The notes beneath the pieces were generated by a model. That model saw only the letters and a program-made list of their open reading frames with translations, ran no database searches and was not told the origin of the DNA. A DNA stretch of 64,000 nt from Paracentrotus lividus (Eukaryota; Echinodermata; Echinoidea; Camarodonta; Echinidae): the NCBI GenBank assembly GCA_940671915.1, contig CALNVZ010003426.1:43957135-44021134 (forward strand), read 5' to 3'. A program made the position numbers and the translations under genes. Position 1 is the first letter of the stretch, and each line of letters opens with the position of its first letter. Of this stretch, positions 1 through 12,085 are shown piece by piece.

Positions 1-350
1 CGACACACCCTATACATCTTGGATATTCTTTAAAAGAAACTGGGTACCTAGGCCAGTAAAAAGCCGGTGGATGCGTCATTTATTATTTCTTTAACACACC
101 CTGTACATCGTGGATATTCTTCTAAAGAAGCCGGGTATGTAGACCAGTAAACAGCTGGTGCATCTACCATTTCTCATTTCTTTGACACACCCTGAGCATT
201 CTTCAAAAGAAGCCAGGTAGCTAGGCAAGTAATTAAGCCGGTGCATCTACCATTTTTCATTTCTTTGACACACCCTGAACATTCTTCTGAAGAAGCCGGG
301 TAGCAAGGCTAGTAAATAGCCGGTGCATGTGTCATTTCTAATTTCGTCAA
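1..350. repeat. Tandem repeat, ~83-92 bp unit, about four copies
   Basis: The phrase GACACACCCT recurs near 2, 93, 184 and 267. Each time it is followed by a CATTCTTnnnAAGAAGCCGGGTA-like stretch, then AGCCGGTGCAT and a TTTCATTTCTTT tail. Unit length drifts between about 83 and 92 bp. The array probably begins before the window. No coding sense is seen. Confidence 0.85.
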
Positions 351-1530
351 ATCACCAGTATCAAGTGGATCCCGATGGGTAAATGTAAGGAAAATATTGA
401 ATCGTTTGAAGACCTGTCGTGAAACAGTTGGTCCAATCATTCTCTATCCATCTCCTTTTCTCCATCTATATTATGATGTCGGCATAACCTCAACTGATTC
501 AAATTCGCCTTTGGACTGCATGTCATTTTTTTTAGACAACAAAAGAAAAGAATCGCGGTATATGATTGACAGCACTGTCAAATCATTTAGTTGTTTATTT
601 GTTCTTTTTTTTCTTTCTTTTTGGAAAAGTGAATGAAAAATGTAAACCATAATGATATAGTCACTTGACAAAAGGGCTATACAATTAACGGAATTTGTTT
701 TGATGAGATGATTTACTAATAAAAACACATGGAGATTTGAAAATTATCATGACAGTAACTAAACGTAAGATGCATCAAATAAATTATATTTTCATATTTT
801 TTAAAGTTGCTATGAAGGAAACACATAGCCTATTTGCACTTTTTCGATTAAATTGGTTTTGGAATATAAGGTTTTCATTTTTGAACGAAAGAACATCAAT
901 AAAAGTTCATTTTCTTTACGCATAGTATACCAGCATTATGCATTCATGTGCATTTTGAACATTACTGTACAGTATTTGAAATCAGCAATGTCCTAGATAT
1001 ATGTGATGTCATGTTGTATTGTGATGATTGATGACAACAGTTAAAAGTATATTGTCTATACTCACGTTTAACAGCACATGGAGTAAAATATTAACTTGAC
1101 ACTCAATTTATATCAAAGCGTTATGTCCCGAAACATCGAAGTTACGCCGTCGTTGCCAAATTATGTTTTACAGCCCGTCATCATGACCATCACTGTTGAT
1201 AAAGTGATCATCTCACAATACACCAGAATAGAAGTGTTCCTTTTGAACACAAGTTGCCCTTGACAATGTGTAAACTAACAAGAGGCTTAATTGTCAGACA
1301 TAGCAACAAGTAGTGGATAACTTTAAGCTCATTGAAACAGATGAATGTTGATCATTTAAATAAAAGCTTTCTACTCTAAAGTGTATTGAAATTTGTGAAT
1401 GTGACTACCTAGGAACCTCGTAGCGAGTTATTCAATTAAAATCATTAACCTGTTTCCAATAGCTTAAGCACAATACTTGGAATTCGGATTGCAGATTTTT
1501 GTATGTCTGGCAAGCATAATGGACGCTTTA
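351..1530. other. AT-rich sequence without recognisable gene
   Basis: Only short open frames occur, full of low-complexity residues and without a good acceptor/donor pair. I see no repeat or RNA signature. Confidence 0.5.
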
Positions 1531-1764
1531 GGGTGCTATCTCACTCCGCGGAGACGTCTCGACGACAGAATGGAAATTTCGTCTCCACGACGGATAAATA
1601 GTATTAGAGACGTCTCCGCGACAATTTGTGACAAAAAATCCGTCTACGAAATTCATAAATTGTCGCGGAGACGTCTCGGAGAGGTCTTTAAAACTATTTA
1701 TCCATCGCGGAGACAAAATTTCTATTCTGTCGCGGAGACGTCTCCGCGAAGTGAGATAGCACCC
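1531..1764. mobile_element. MITE of the GAGACGTCTC palindrome family, copy 1 (complete)
   Basis: The 234-bp element begins GGGTGCTATCTCACT and ends with the inverse AGTGAGATAGCACCC, flanked on both sides by TA. This fits a Tc1/mariner-type TA target duplication. Inside, the palindrome GAGACGTCTC and the longer CGGAGACGTCTCCG recur, so the whole element can fold on itself. The open frames on both strands (about 87 and 96 codons) are by-products of the palindromic repeats. Two related copies lie at 15529 and 15799. Non-autonomous: no transposase. Confidence 0.8.
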
Positions 1765-3080
1765 TAAGGTAGGTAGCCTAGTGAAGACCAACCTTTCTTT
1801 TCTTTTTTATTTTACAAATAGCATGCATTCATTTAACATGGGACCCTAGTTAATCTGCATGAAGAATATAGGGTAACAAAAGAAGAAAACAAATATCTTA
1901 CTACTTTCAATAATTGATTCAATGGCGCCTCTGTCTCTCTGCCATTGAGAATAATTATCATTGAAATGTTGCATCATCGTCAATGATATTTTGTAGCAAA
2001 GTTGGTTTAAAGGTAGGTGTCTTAGAAATATTCGCCAAATATTAATTTTTGCCTAATACGTAAGAACGCATTTGGGCTTATTTTCAGTTTACTGAGTAAA
2101 GACTCATAATTTTTAAAATGTCCTCACAATTCACTGAAAGAAATGCTGATCTCACCCTTGAGAACGTATTTATATCCTCTCATATTTCTAGTTTAGGAAG
2201 CAGTTTATTCTCAACAAATCTCGTCTCAGGGCAATAGGGCCAGAATTTTCTATCATATCTATAGAAAAGGTTTAATATTCGTTATGTATTCAAAGGTGCA
2301 ACAAGAACCCACACACTGCATTGCAACTGTATAAATTTTGGGCAATGTGGGTTTAGAGATTTTGTGTGGAATAAATAAATAGAACGTGTGTTCTTACAGA
2401 TCAATTTCCAATGATTTAAATATTTCCAAAAGCTAACATAAATAATCCGATCTGATCATTAGATTTATTCCAAAAGGTAACTTTGATCCAGGTATGTTGT
2501 TTTTGTTTTTGTTTTTGTTTTTTTTTTTTTGTTGTTCTTGTTGTAGTTGTTTTAATCTGTTCTCTCACGATATTACAAATGCATACGATACCGAGGCTGG
2601 GCAATTTTGAATGCACCCCATGCCCTATTTTTTTTTTTTTTTTTTTTTTTTGAGGGGGGGGGGGTAACGAGATATGAGATATTATTTGTTTGTGTGCTCT
2701 GAAGAAATAAATAGTCAATATGAACGGGAAAAAAGGTTTGTATAGCAATCGCTTGGGTTGGATTAAAAAATAGCATTGTTTATTTCTTTATGTAAAAGCT
2801 TTTAATACATCTGGTAACAATTCGGTTAGATAGAGAAAACTACGACAATGATTAATCTGGTCTATAATATCTTGAAATATCTTCGGTGCTTGTTTTCTTG
2901 AAGTCCATCACACTTTGGTCTTATTAGGCCTACCTCTAAATGAGAGAATGACATCTCGGGGTAACCTCTCCTCGACGTCGGTAGAAGCATATGATGTTTC
3001 AACTCCAGCAATTTCAGATTAAGAATCCCACGTAACATTAATGATAGCACCCCGCGCCATCTAGATCATGACGTCATTAG
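1765..3080. other. AT-rich sequence with homopolymers, no gene seen
   Basis: Contains a TTTTTG-type run at 2500-2530 and an abrupt T21-then-G10 run at about 2631-2664. The lysine-rich minus-strand frames here are translations of those runs. Confidence 0.5.
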
Positions 3081-3094
3081 AGTATGAGAGAGGG

Positions 3095-3152
3095 TAAGGA
3101 CACTGAGAGAGAGGGAGAAGAGAGAGAAGATATATATATATAGAGAGAGAGT

Positions 3153-3184
<32 letters not shown>

Positions 3185-3195
3185 CGGAGAGGGGA
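3095..3195. repeat. (GA)n microsatellite with embedded (TA)n
   Basis: Long runs of GAGAGA from about 3103 to 3193 are interrupted by TATATATATATA near 3130. The minus-strand frame through it is just serine/leucine from the repeat. Confidence 0.9.
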
Positions 3196-3884
3196 GGAGA
3201 TGCACTGGGTGTCGGATTAAAGCTCATGTATAGTTTCGGAGAACATATTTTTTGTTTTACTTCCATAGCAAGAATAATATGAATTAATACCTCAAATAAC
3301 CTCTGTGTTCAAAATTATTTGTTATAAAATCCACTCTAAGACCTGAATTTAGCAACAAAACTGGTAAATCGGTTTTGTTTCTGGGCCGTTGCCTAAACAG
3401 GATTACACTGGGGAGAGTGCAATGTGCAGTGGTTTGTGTGCAAAGTATATGCTATTGATACACAGACTGATACACACACAGAGTGCCCACACGCCATACC
3501 AGCCAGCAGTGGTGTGGCATGCCCAGAGTTCTGGGGTAAGAGTGAAGGAAGTATGGCCTCATTTTGATGAATATCTCCCCATGTTTATGCTAACTATAAC
3601 ATATCATGAAAAGACATGCATGGCACATGGTTATATTACTTACCCATGTGTTGATATGTTATTGGGACAATATTAGGACAAGTTGAGTAAGTTTTTGAAA
3701 AATGCAATTTTCTCTACAACAACTATACTTGGGCTTTAAGAGATGAATTGGAAGAGATGAAATAAAACATAAAGGGGAGAGAAATGTGGGAAACTAAAAT
3801 GGATCTACATGTGCGCCAATGTTAAAGGAATATAGAAAGAGGGTGAGAGGGGTAGATAAACAGACGGAGATAGAGAAAAACGGG

Positions 3885-4070
3885 TGTGTGTGGGGTGTGA
3901 GTGACTATAATGTGGGTGAGGGTTGGGTGTGTGATGTGTGTTTGTGCATGTGTGTTTGTGCATTTTGGTGTGTGTGTATGGGTGTGTGTGTGTGTTTAAA
4001 CGTGTGTGTGTGTAGGTGCATGAGTGTGTATGTGGGTGCGTGAGTGTGTGTGTATGTGTGGATGTGGGTG

Positions 4071-4102
<32 letters not shown>

Positions 4103-4113
4103 GGTGTGTGTTT
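3885..4113. repeat. (TG)n microsatellite, imperfect, ~230 bp
   Basis: TGTGTG-rich DNA with interspersed GGG and GCA triplets, densest at 4060-4112, followed by a short (GA)n and a CACACA patch near 4207. The Thr/His-rich minus-strand frame of 181 codons spanning it is repeat-derived. Confidence 0.9.
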
Positions 4114-4239
4114 GTAGACGGAAAGAGAGAGAGAGATAGTTTTCCTTTTGCCAGATTTTGTATTAGAACCAACTGCAAAACACTCCCCTATCCTCACACG
4201 TCCACCCACGCACACACACTTCCACGCATCCAAATATAA

Positions 4240-5300
4240 CGCACGGTGACCTTTAACGAAGCGCTTTGTTAAGTTGACCACTCTACGAAGATCAATTAAT
4301 ATCTGTTGACACAACAATGCCTCAAAGTCACTCAAATACCACCTTCTCAAATTTTGTGAATGAAAATATCGAATATTTCCAAAGGTGAACGTCTTGAGAA
4401 TGATACAAAGTCACCTTGAATGTGGGTCATATTTAAACATCTCTTTCTCTAGGATAATGGGTTCATATCTACGGTTGACTGTCCGAAGTGATTCGAGAAT
4501 GATTAATTAGAATCACTCAAATTCAAATTTCCGAAAGGGATATCTTCTGAAATACGAGTGTAAGGCCTCATTAGGGTGTCAAAGAATCATCTATTACATG
4601 TATTTTCATAAATGATTTCGTTGCCAACAAAAATCCATCCTGTGGGTGTTTGAATAGATCCAACATCTTTTAATTAAAATGTACCTCTTTCACCTTTCAG
4701 TTAGAATTGATAAATGTCAGTCCCTCTCGTCCATCAATATATAATTATGTAAGTGAAATCATAGGTTGATGTTAAGAATCAGACAGAAGCAACTGACGTA
4801 ACGTTTTAATTTTCGACACTCTTGACAAATAAACGAATATTGAACCAGAAGTTCATTAAGCATAATATCTTTAATCTTTGCATTGCATGACAAGTATCTT
4901 ACAAAACATTAAGCAGCCCTCATCCAGCCCATCGAATTTATTCAGAATAAATAGGTCTACTTAATTTGAAATGGCGGACAATATCTAAAAAATTGTATAT
5001 TCTTTCGCATACTACATAACAGATTTCCTCTCATCAGCAAACGAAAGCACATGTTACAGACAGCGGAATGAAACGATCCGATGAGCTTTTTGACACTTGT
5101 TTCAGGACTGAGATTATCAGGCCCCAGCCACATAAATCTAAAGCGACATCTACCCTTTAGTGTGAAGAAATGTCGCTTTCGAATCTGCGTCGCTTGTGTG
5201 ACTGGATCTACTAGACGCCATAGTACTCTGACTGTATACAAGCAGCTGGAGTCCGAGACGCAACAATTGGCAGACAGCAAATAGAAAAGACTCACATTTG
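4240..5300. other. Unique-looking AT-rich DNA; small hairpin only
   Basis: The words AAAGCGACAT (5140) and ATGTCGCTTT (5170) form a 10-bp stem around a 20-nt loop. No gene is supported. The 157-codon minus-strand frame over 4957-5430 matches no family I know. Confidence 0.4.
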
Positions 5301-5310
5301 AAGCACATAC

Positions 5311-5438
5311 CTCATCGAGACTGTTACATTTGATTATCTTATATTCTACAAAGGGAAACGTTTCACCATGGCGTTGGGTCAATGTGTCGCCTTCCCTCTC
5401 CACGTCGAAACGGACGATTGCAATCACCAAATCAAAGG
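5311..5438 (-). CDS. Possible coding exon, unrecognised
   Basis: On the minus strand an open stretch reads with balanced, protein-like composition, including the words VIAIVRFDVEREGD and ETFPFVEYKIIK. It ends ...GATGAG at a consensus-like donor GTATGT (5310-5305). The acceptor side is weak: an AG with no good pyrimidine tract near 5439. I know no family with this sequence and no partner exon was found. It could be an ordinary random frame. Confidence 0.22.
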
Positions 5439-5844
5439 CTTGTCGTCGTGATCACAGAGTTTGATATTGTCTCCAAGGCAGTTCCACTTGTACAAGTGCA
5501 GGGGCCTAGCTGTCTTATTATGGCGATCTTTGTGGCGACAACAGGCGAATTTCAAAATTGTATAGGGTCATATTCAAACGTGAGTGACACGACATTTGGA
5601 CTGATAGAAGGGCGCATATCTTTGCACTTGTAGATTATGAATGGACCATGACTACCATATTATGAATAATGTTGGAGTGGCAAGTGTCATTACCAGTTGG
5701 ATTTGAATTTTACAATTGGTCCTGGAAATTAAAGTCCCAGACCGTACCGACAAATGAAAACCCAGATTACATACAAAACGAAAGCTAATAATTTTTCATA
5801 ATACAACAATTCCCAATTTAAGCGTTTGTATTGTCCATCTAGAA

Positions 5845-6215
5845 AGTATTTCATTAAAAAGGTGATCGAACCCCGACCAGGCCATCCCCGCCTCCCAAAT
5901 ACTCGAAAAAGTACCCCTATTTTATTGGCGCGGCTGATGACGTCAAAAACTGTTAACGGAATTCTACATGCTAGATGTTGAATGAATTTGCCCTTTCATT
6001 CTATAACAATAGAATTCTACCACACATGGGGTCTATTGTTCTGACATAGCAATACAAACGTGTTTTCTAAAGGCTAAACAAAATCATGCCTGGCCGTAGC
6101 ATTCCCTTAACATTCTTTGACGTCATCAACCGCACCATTAAAATAGGGGTAACGTTTCGAGTATTTGGGAGGGATGGCCTGGTTGAGGTTCGATCAGCTT
6201 TTTATGAATACTGTT
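5845..6215. mobile_element. Long inverted-repeat element (MITE-like)
   Basis: The arm at 5845-5967 is repeated as its reverse complement at 6096-6215, with roughly 90% identity judged by eye. Shared words include GATCGAACC, CCAGGCCATCCC, CCTCCCAAATACTCGAAA, TACCCCTATTTTA and GATGACGTCAAA. A spacer of about 128 bp separates the arms. No transposase frame exists, so this is a non-autonomous foldback/MITE. It lies 90 bp before an assembly gap. Confidence 0.8.
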
Positions 6216-6306
6216 ATGAAAATTGAATTTATTTTGGGGGTATTTATGTTATACACCTACTTAGCTTTCAATCGATGTAAGGTTGTATTTACTCCGTCCA
6301 CGGTCT

Positions 6307-7300
6307 NNNNNNNNNNNNNNNNNNNNNNNNNNNNNNNNNNNNNNNNNNNNNNNNNNNNNNNNNNNNNNNNNNNNNNNNNNNNNNNNNNNNNNNNNNNNNN
6401 NNNNNNNNNNNNNNNNNNNNNNNNNNNNNNNNNNNNNNNNNNNNNNNNNNNNNNNNNNNNNNNNNNNNNNNNNNNNNNNNNNNNNNNNNNNNNNNNNNNN
6501 NNNNNNNNNNNNNNNNNNNNNNNNNNNNNNNNNNNNNNNNNNNNNNNNNNNNNNNNNNNNNNNNNNNNNNNNNNNNNNNNNNNNNNNNNNNNNNNNNNNN
6601 NNNNNNNNNNNNNNNNNNNNNNNNNNNNNNNNNNNNNNNNNNNNNNNNNNNNNNNNNNNNNNNNNNNNNNNNNNNNNNNNNNNNNNNNNNNNNNNNNNNN
6701 NNNNNNNNNNNNNNNNNNNNNNNNNNNNNNNNNNNNNNNNNNNNNNNNNNNNNNNNNNNNNNNNNNNNNNNNNNNNNNNNNNNNNNNNNNNNNNNNNNNN
6801 NNNNNNNNNNNNNNNNNNNNNNNNNNNNNNNNNNNNNNNNNNNNNNNNNNNNNNNNNNNNNNNNNNNNNNNNNNNNNNNNNNNNNNNNNNNNNNNNNNNN
6901 NNNNNNNNNNNNNNNNNNNNNNNNNNNNNNNNNNNNNNNNNNNNNNNNNNNNNNNNNNNNNNNNNNNNNNNNNNNNNNNNNNNNNNNNNNNNNNNNNNNN
7001 NNNNNNNNNNNNNNNNNNNNNNNNNNNNNNNNNNNNNNNNNNNNNNNNNNNNNNNNNNNNNNNNNNNNNNNNNNNNNNNNNNNNNNNNNNNNNNNNNNNN
7101 NNNNNNNNNNNNNNNNNNNNNNNNNNNNNNNNNNNNNNNNNNNNNNNNNNNNNNNNNNNNNNNNNNNNNNNNNNNNNNNNNNNNNNNNNNNNNNNNNNNN
7201 NNNNNNNNNNNNNNNNNNNNNNNNNNNNNNNNNNNNNNNNNNNNNNNNNNNNNNNNNNNNNNNNNNNNNNNNNNNNNNNNNNNNNNNNNNNNNNNNNNNN
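6307..7300. other. Assembly gap (994 N)
   Basis: Undetermined bases. Any reading frame crossing it is meaningless. Confidence 1.
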
Positions 7301-7357
7301 CAGCCATGTTTTGAACATTGAAAGTAATGAGTAAAGAAAATGGAGTATCATCGAGGG

Positions 7358-7431
7358 ATTATTATAGTTCAGCTGGTAGAGCGCCTTTCTAGTAATCAGG
7401 AGGTCTCAGGTTCGAATCCCGATGGTACCCC
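7358..7431 (+). pseudogene. tRNA-Thr(AGT)-like relic or tRNA-derived SINE head
   Basis: The internal Pol III promoter is intact: A box TAGTTCAGCTGG at 7365 and a perfect B box GGTTCGAATCC at 7409. The anticodon loop CTAGTAA gives AGT (Thr). The T stem pairs 4 of 5. The anticodon stem CCTTT/TCAGG pairs only 3 of 5, and the 5' acceptor strand ATTATTA does not pair with TGGTACC. A T6 terminator follows at about 7434. The decay suggests a pseudogene or SINE head rather than a working tRNA gene. Confidence 0.65.
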
Positions 7432-7619
7432 ATTTTTTCATATTATATATTTCTGGTCAGTTTCCTTCGTTGTTCAAAGTTTTGAACATCTGAGAACTCA
7501 ACGACGAACAGAAATTTGCTGCGCCAATTTTATCAAATGAGGCAGCCATCCAAGAAAGAACAGACGACAATCTGTGATTCTAGAGATAAATGAAAAATAT
7601 TATAAATTAAGAAATGAAT

Positions 7620-8340
7620 AGCTAACATGCAAAAGGGACTAAATCCATTTTGGCATTTATTTTTTTTTCTTTTAATTGTTTAAATAGTCATTCACCATGT
7701 GCATCGAACTGACTATAGTCTAACTCAAAGAAGTTTAAAGAAGTTTATTAAAATGGTCATGGAATTTACGTTTTCATGCTAAAGGGACTAAATCAAAAAC
7801 AATTTTCATGCAAAAGGGACTAAATCCACTTTTGCTCATTCTTCATAAATCATTGTTTCTTTATTTCACCCAATTCTATGGTTCCATTCAAAAAGTTCTC
7901 CTACTATGTTTAAGAGTCATCAATATATGTAACAAAAATGACAGTTAAAAAATCCTGCACATGTCTTTTATATATTTTTTTCTCTTTTTTTTTTAGTCCC
8001 TTTTGCATGAAAAGTCCCGAGGGGTGATAACTGTACACAAGGTTTAATATGTACATAATATTAATTTTCTCTTCCCCTACCATACATATTGTCAGTCTAG
8101 ATGTTGAAATGATTTACTTTTCTGTTTACTACATGTTGTACATTTGCCTGATATACCAGCAACTTGAAATTAGTTTTCATTCAAAAGGGACTAAATCCAT
8201 AAAAATGATAAATATATATCATATAAAATAAAAGACATGTGCACGATTTATTTATTTATTTTTTATTATTATTATTAATTTTTTTTATTATTTATGAAGA
8301 ATGAGCAAAAGTGGATTCAGTCCCTTTTGTATGTAAAATC
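7620..8340. repeat. Cluster of AAAAGGGACTAAATCCA motifs in both orientations
   Basis: The word (CATGC)AAAAGGGACTAAATCCA or a close variant occurs at about 7627, 7775, 7807 and 8178. It is inverted (GGATTTAGTCCCTTTTGC-like) at about 7994 and 8313. The 7807-7850 copy plus its flank CTTTTGCTCATTCTTCATAAAT is mirrored at 8290-8335. A second inner pair, CACATGTCTTTTATAT / AAAAGACATGTG, lies at about 7960 and 8230. This looks like one or two foldback elements. No coding potential. Confidence 0.75.
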
Positions 8341-9467
8341 TTTAAAAAAGCGTCTAAAATATACTTTAGTTCCAAGTCTATAGAAAACATCTAAACTTTT
8401 AATAAATTAAAAATAATTCATCTTGAAATTTTGTTTTCAAAGTTGCTTATTTTTTTAAGCCGGGGTTTCAGTTAAAATCTTTAATAGAGCAACTGAATAT
8501 TTTAAAACACAGTACAATCAATCATCGTGTTAGACTAAGTTTCTTTATATTTTAGACTTGGATTTTAAAAAAATGTTAAATTACGACGGCTAATTACAGC
8601 CGCGGATGTACGGCTATGAAAACCTGTTGTACTTCTGAAGTGTCAAGACTTAAAGATTTGGAAGGCTTTAGCCATTTTTCATCGTCTCTGGCTCGTATCC
8701 GTCTGTGGTGTACGTCATTTTCATTCTTTAAAAAAAAATGCTGTTGAGCCTCAGTGACGTAGAAGGCGTCATTCCTCTTGTAGGTCGCGTTCACATTGTG
8801 CTCAAATCACAGAGGTTAAAAGACAACAAGTACAACTGGGACTTTTTCAAGCTATTATTCAAAATAATTATACCTGTGTTTGTTTACTAAAGGTAACAAA
8901 GCCTACATTACAAATTTTATTTGGGCCTTTACGCTTTTGAGGAGCCCATCCCTACCCCCCTTACAAAAGAAAACAAACGCACACACGCACACACACACCC
9001 ACACACACACACACACAAGAAACGAAGAACGCCCTTTCAAAACTGGTGACTGGTGCGAATGCATCCATACTAAAATTCCCATAACTGACAATGTAGACGA
9101 AAACCACTCTTAATAGCTAACTTTAAGCAAACATCTTATCGCTTTTTGACTTTCGAAGTGTGTCCTTAACGACGCGGTCGTGGTGAGTGTTGGTGTTAAA
9201 TTCCTTTCAACTTAAGTAGGCTAGAGTTTGTAAAGTGTAAAATAGTTTCTTTAGTAACGCTTAAATTCCTCTCAATCAAACCGATTTGATGGTAACAGAC
9301 CGGAACTAGAACTGGAAGATTGATATTGTGCTTAAGGTAATTAATTCTTAATTAAAAATTTTTAATTAGATAATATTATAACCAACTTGCCAGTGTTTTA
9401 AGAAGCATTATCACAGAGGTATTATCATAAAGATAAAATAACAGGTAACATGGTAGAAAAGTGCAAA
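8341..9467. other. AT-rich DNA with short (CA)n at 8980-9016; no gene seen
   Basis: Apart from the CACACA run and a few homopolymers I recognise nothing. The frame at 8594-8794 on the minus strand lacks splice signals and family resemblance. Confidence 0.4.
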
Positions 9468-11049
9468 GCCCCTTGACCTCAATGTAAAAATCCGCCCACT
9501 AATGTAAAAATGCCTCAAATGTCAGCAACGCGTCAACCACAATGTAAAATTGCCCTCAAATGTCACAACAGTCAACCAGAAATGTAAAAATGCCCTCAAA
9601 TGTCCAACAGGTCACACAATGTAAAATGCCCTCCAAATGTCACAACACGTCAACACAAATGTAAAAATGACCACTAATGTCATACATGTTCGACCACAAA
9701 TGTAAAAAGTTTCTTTAACCACTAAGTCTGAACATGTCAACCGCAAATGTAAAAATTCATTCCATGTATCATAATATGCGGAATGTGAACAAACATTTCA
9801 ATTAATATTACACACATGCATACTTCCATAGATACATATGCACACACATGCACAACACTCACACACAGGCACATAACATCACATATACACACACATACAC
9901 ACCCACACGCATAACGTTTAAACGGGGGAGTGTCCAGTAACAAGATTTACTGGTAATGTTTATCAACTATCTTGCTAGCTTGTGTGTAAAAATCGGCATG
10001 ATCCAATATGGTATGCGTGATTGAACACACAAAAAAAGCACATTTTGAAGTCACATGAGTCCCTTTTTTAGGATATAAACTGAGCAAAATGGGTAAATCT
10101 TATTTAGAGGCATGTTATAAGTGTCTTTTTTGGTTATGTTATTATATGAGCAGCTCTATTCCATCAATCTGACAGTTTTACGGAAAATTTTATGGAAAAT
10201 GCCATTCCCAATCTTTTCAAAATTCAAGCTGAGCCAAAATTATGGCGTTAAACAAAGCAATTTTTCTTGAACCTATGCCCATCTATGCACATAACTGTCA
10301 TGACTATGTGAGTAGGAGTCTGAAAATTCGTGCATGAAATCCCTATGAAGGGGGGGGGGCAGGGTGCATGTCCCGCTCGATTCTACACCTTTCTTCAAGA
10401 GCCATGGGGGAGGTCGTTTCGCATGAAATGGACGCTTATGCCACACAGGTTGGTAAGCGCTATACGGCATCAACAAAGACTCATAATAACGCAGTATTTG
10501 CTAGACTAACGAAGTTACAATTTTGCACCCAAAAGGAAAAAGAATGCCAAAATGGTGCAATATTTTTAGATAATCCATACCCCGTCTTTTTATCTAATCT
10601 CTTGTTTTATAAAACATAATGAATGATGAAACATAATACTAATATAGAAAGATTTTTAAATCTTTCTATACTATGTATTATGCTTATAATCGTAATTGAA
10701 ACATTTTTGTTCCATTTAGCACATTCTCATTGTTATAATACATGTGATGAGTTTAATACATTTGTGGTGACATGTTAAGACATTAGTGGTTAAATGAAAA
10801 CTTTTTACATTTGTGGTCAACATGTTATGACATTAGTGGTCATTTTCACATTTATGGTTGACATGTTGTGACATTTGAGCGGCATTTTACATTTGTGGTT
10901 GATGTGTGTTACATTTGAGGGCATTTTACATTCGTGTTGACGTGTGTGACATTTGAGGGCAATTTTACATTTGTGTGTTACGTGTTGAACATTTGAGGCA
11001 TTTTTACATTAGTGGGCGATTTTTACATTTGAGGCTCAACACCCCCCCC
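9468..11049. mobile_element. Foldback element with minisatellite arms
   Basis: The left arm (9468-9756) consists of about seven units of roughly 40 bp built from CAAATGTAAAAATGCCCTC and AAATGTCACAACACGTCAACC. The right arm (about 10752-11049) carries the same unit in reverse complement, with matching outer ends: CCTCAATGTAAAAATCCGCC on the left mirrors GGCGATTTTTACATTTGAGG on the right. The core (about 1 kb) has a (CA)n tract on the + strand at 9810-9905 and no transposase frame. The structure resembles foldback-type DNA transposons with tandemly repetitive termini. The family cannot be assigned from sequence alone. Confidence 0.75.
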
Positions 11050-11400
11050 CTCCTCTCTCTTCTCTCTCTCTCTTTCTCTCTGTCTCCCTTCCCCTTTCGC
11101 TCTCTCTCTCTCTCTCTCTTACTCACTCACTTTGTCTTTTTATTGTTCACTAAATCCTAGTCACATAATCATCATCATCACTACCAACATCTTTACCACC
11201 ACCACCATCATCATCATTATTACCGTTACTACCACCCACACCATCATCATCGTCATCATTAACTGACTTCCACAATTTTAACTTAAGTTTTGTTAAACTA
11301 TACCATTATCATGATTATCATCACAGTCTTATCATATTAAACATCTTCCACATCATCATTTTGCCCTCATCCTTAGAATCATAATTATTCAGGTTTGAGT

Positions 11401-11481
<81 letters not shown>

Positions 11482-11482
11482 A
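11041..11482. repeat. (CT)n and (ATC)n microsatellites
   Basis: CT runs occur at 11050-11120 and 11402-11481. An imperfect ATC/ACC trinucleotide array lies at about 11167-11265. Serine/leucine frames here are artefacts. Confidence 0.9.
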
Positions 11483-11794
11483 TGTCCTATATCATATCAT
11501 TTAGCTGTCTAGTCAGCTGTATTCTTCTCATTCTCTCTAATCTATCTATAATTCATCATCTTTTCCCCATTTTTCGAATATAGAACCACCTGTTATATTT
11601 AGACGTCTGAATAGTTTCACCTGAGACAGGCACCTTCATGTTCTTTCGGGGAAATCTCGACAAATATGTGATTGTTACACACCTTTGTGTCAAGTATTAT
11701 CAGTGTTAGAGATAGTAAAGGCCATGTGATAATCCAGGCACGTTGAGGTGAGTTCAATAGCTGGGATCCCTGCTGGGGAGAATACAGTGTCCAT

Positions 11795-12085
11795 AGTGTG
11801 TAACGCAATGTGAATACAGTGTGAACACAATTTTAAACACAGTGGGAACACAATTTGAAACATAATGTAAACATAATGCCAACATAGTTTGAATGCAAAT
11901 CGAAACACAGTGTGAATATGATGAGAGACACAATGTGTAACAGTGTGAACACAATTTGAAGCATTGTTAGCACAATGTGATCACAGTGTAAAAACATTGG
12001 GAACATAGTGTGAAAATAGTGTGAACACAACAGTGTAAAAGCAATGTAAATATGATTTCACACTGTAAAGGAGTAAAGAACTTCA
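11795..12085. repeat. Minisatellite, ~12-bp period (CACAGTGTGAA / CACAATTTGAAA)
   Basis: About 20 degenerate units of the type ACACAGTGTGAA, ACACAATTTGAA and ACATAATGTAAA follow one another. The cysteine/histidine-rich minus-strand frames of 60-70 codons translate this array. Confidence 0.85.

Noticed and set aside
3805-4350. 181-codon Thr/His-rich minus-strand frame
   Set aside because: It translates the (TG)n microsatellite; no start context, splice sites or family resemblance.
6165-7351. Reading frames of 340-390 codons
   Set aside because: They consist almost entirely of undetermined bases of the assembly gap.
9470-9756. CRISPR-like array of ~40-bp repeats
   Set aside because: Repeats are contiguous without unique spacers, are mirrored at 10752-11049, and the context is an animal genome.
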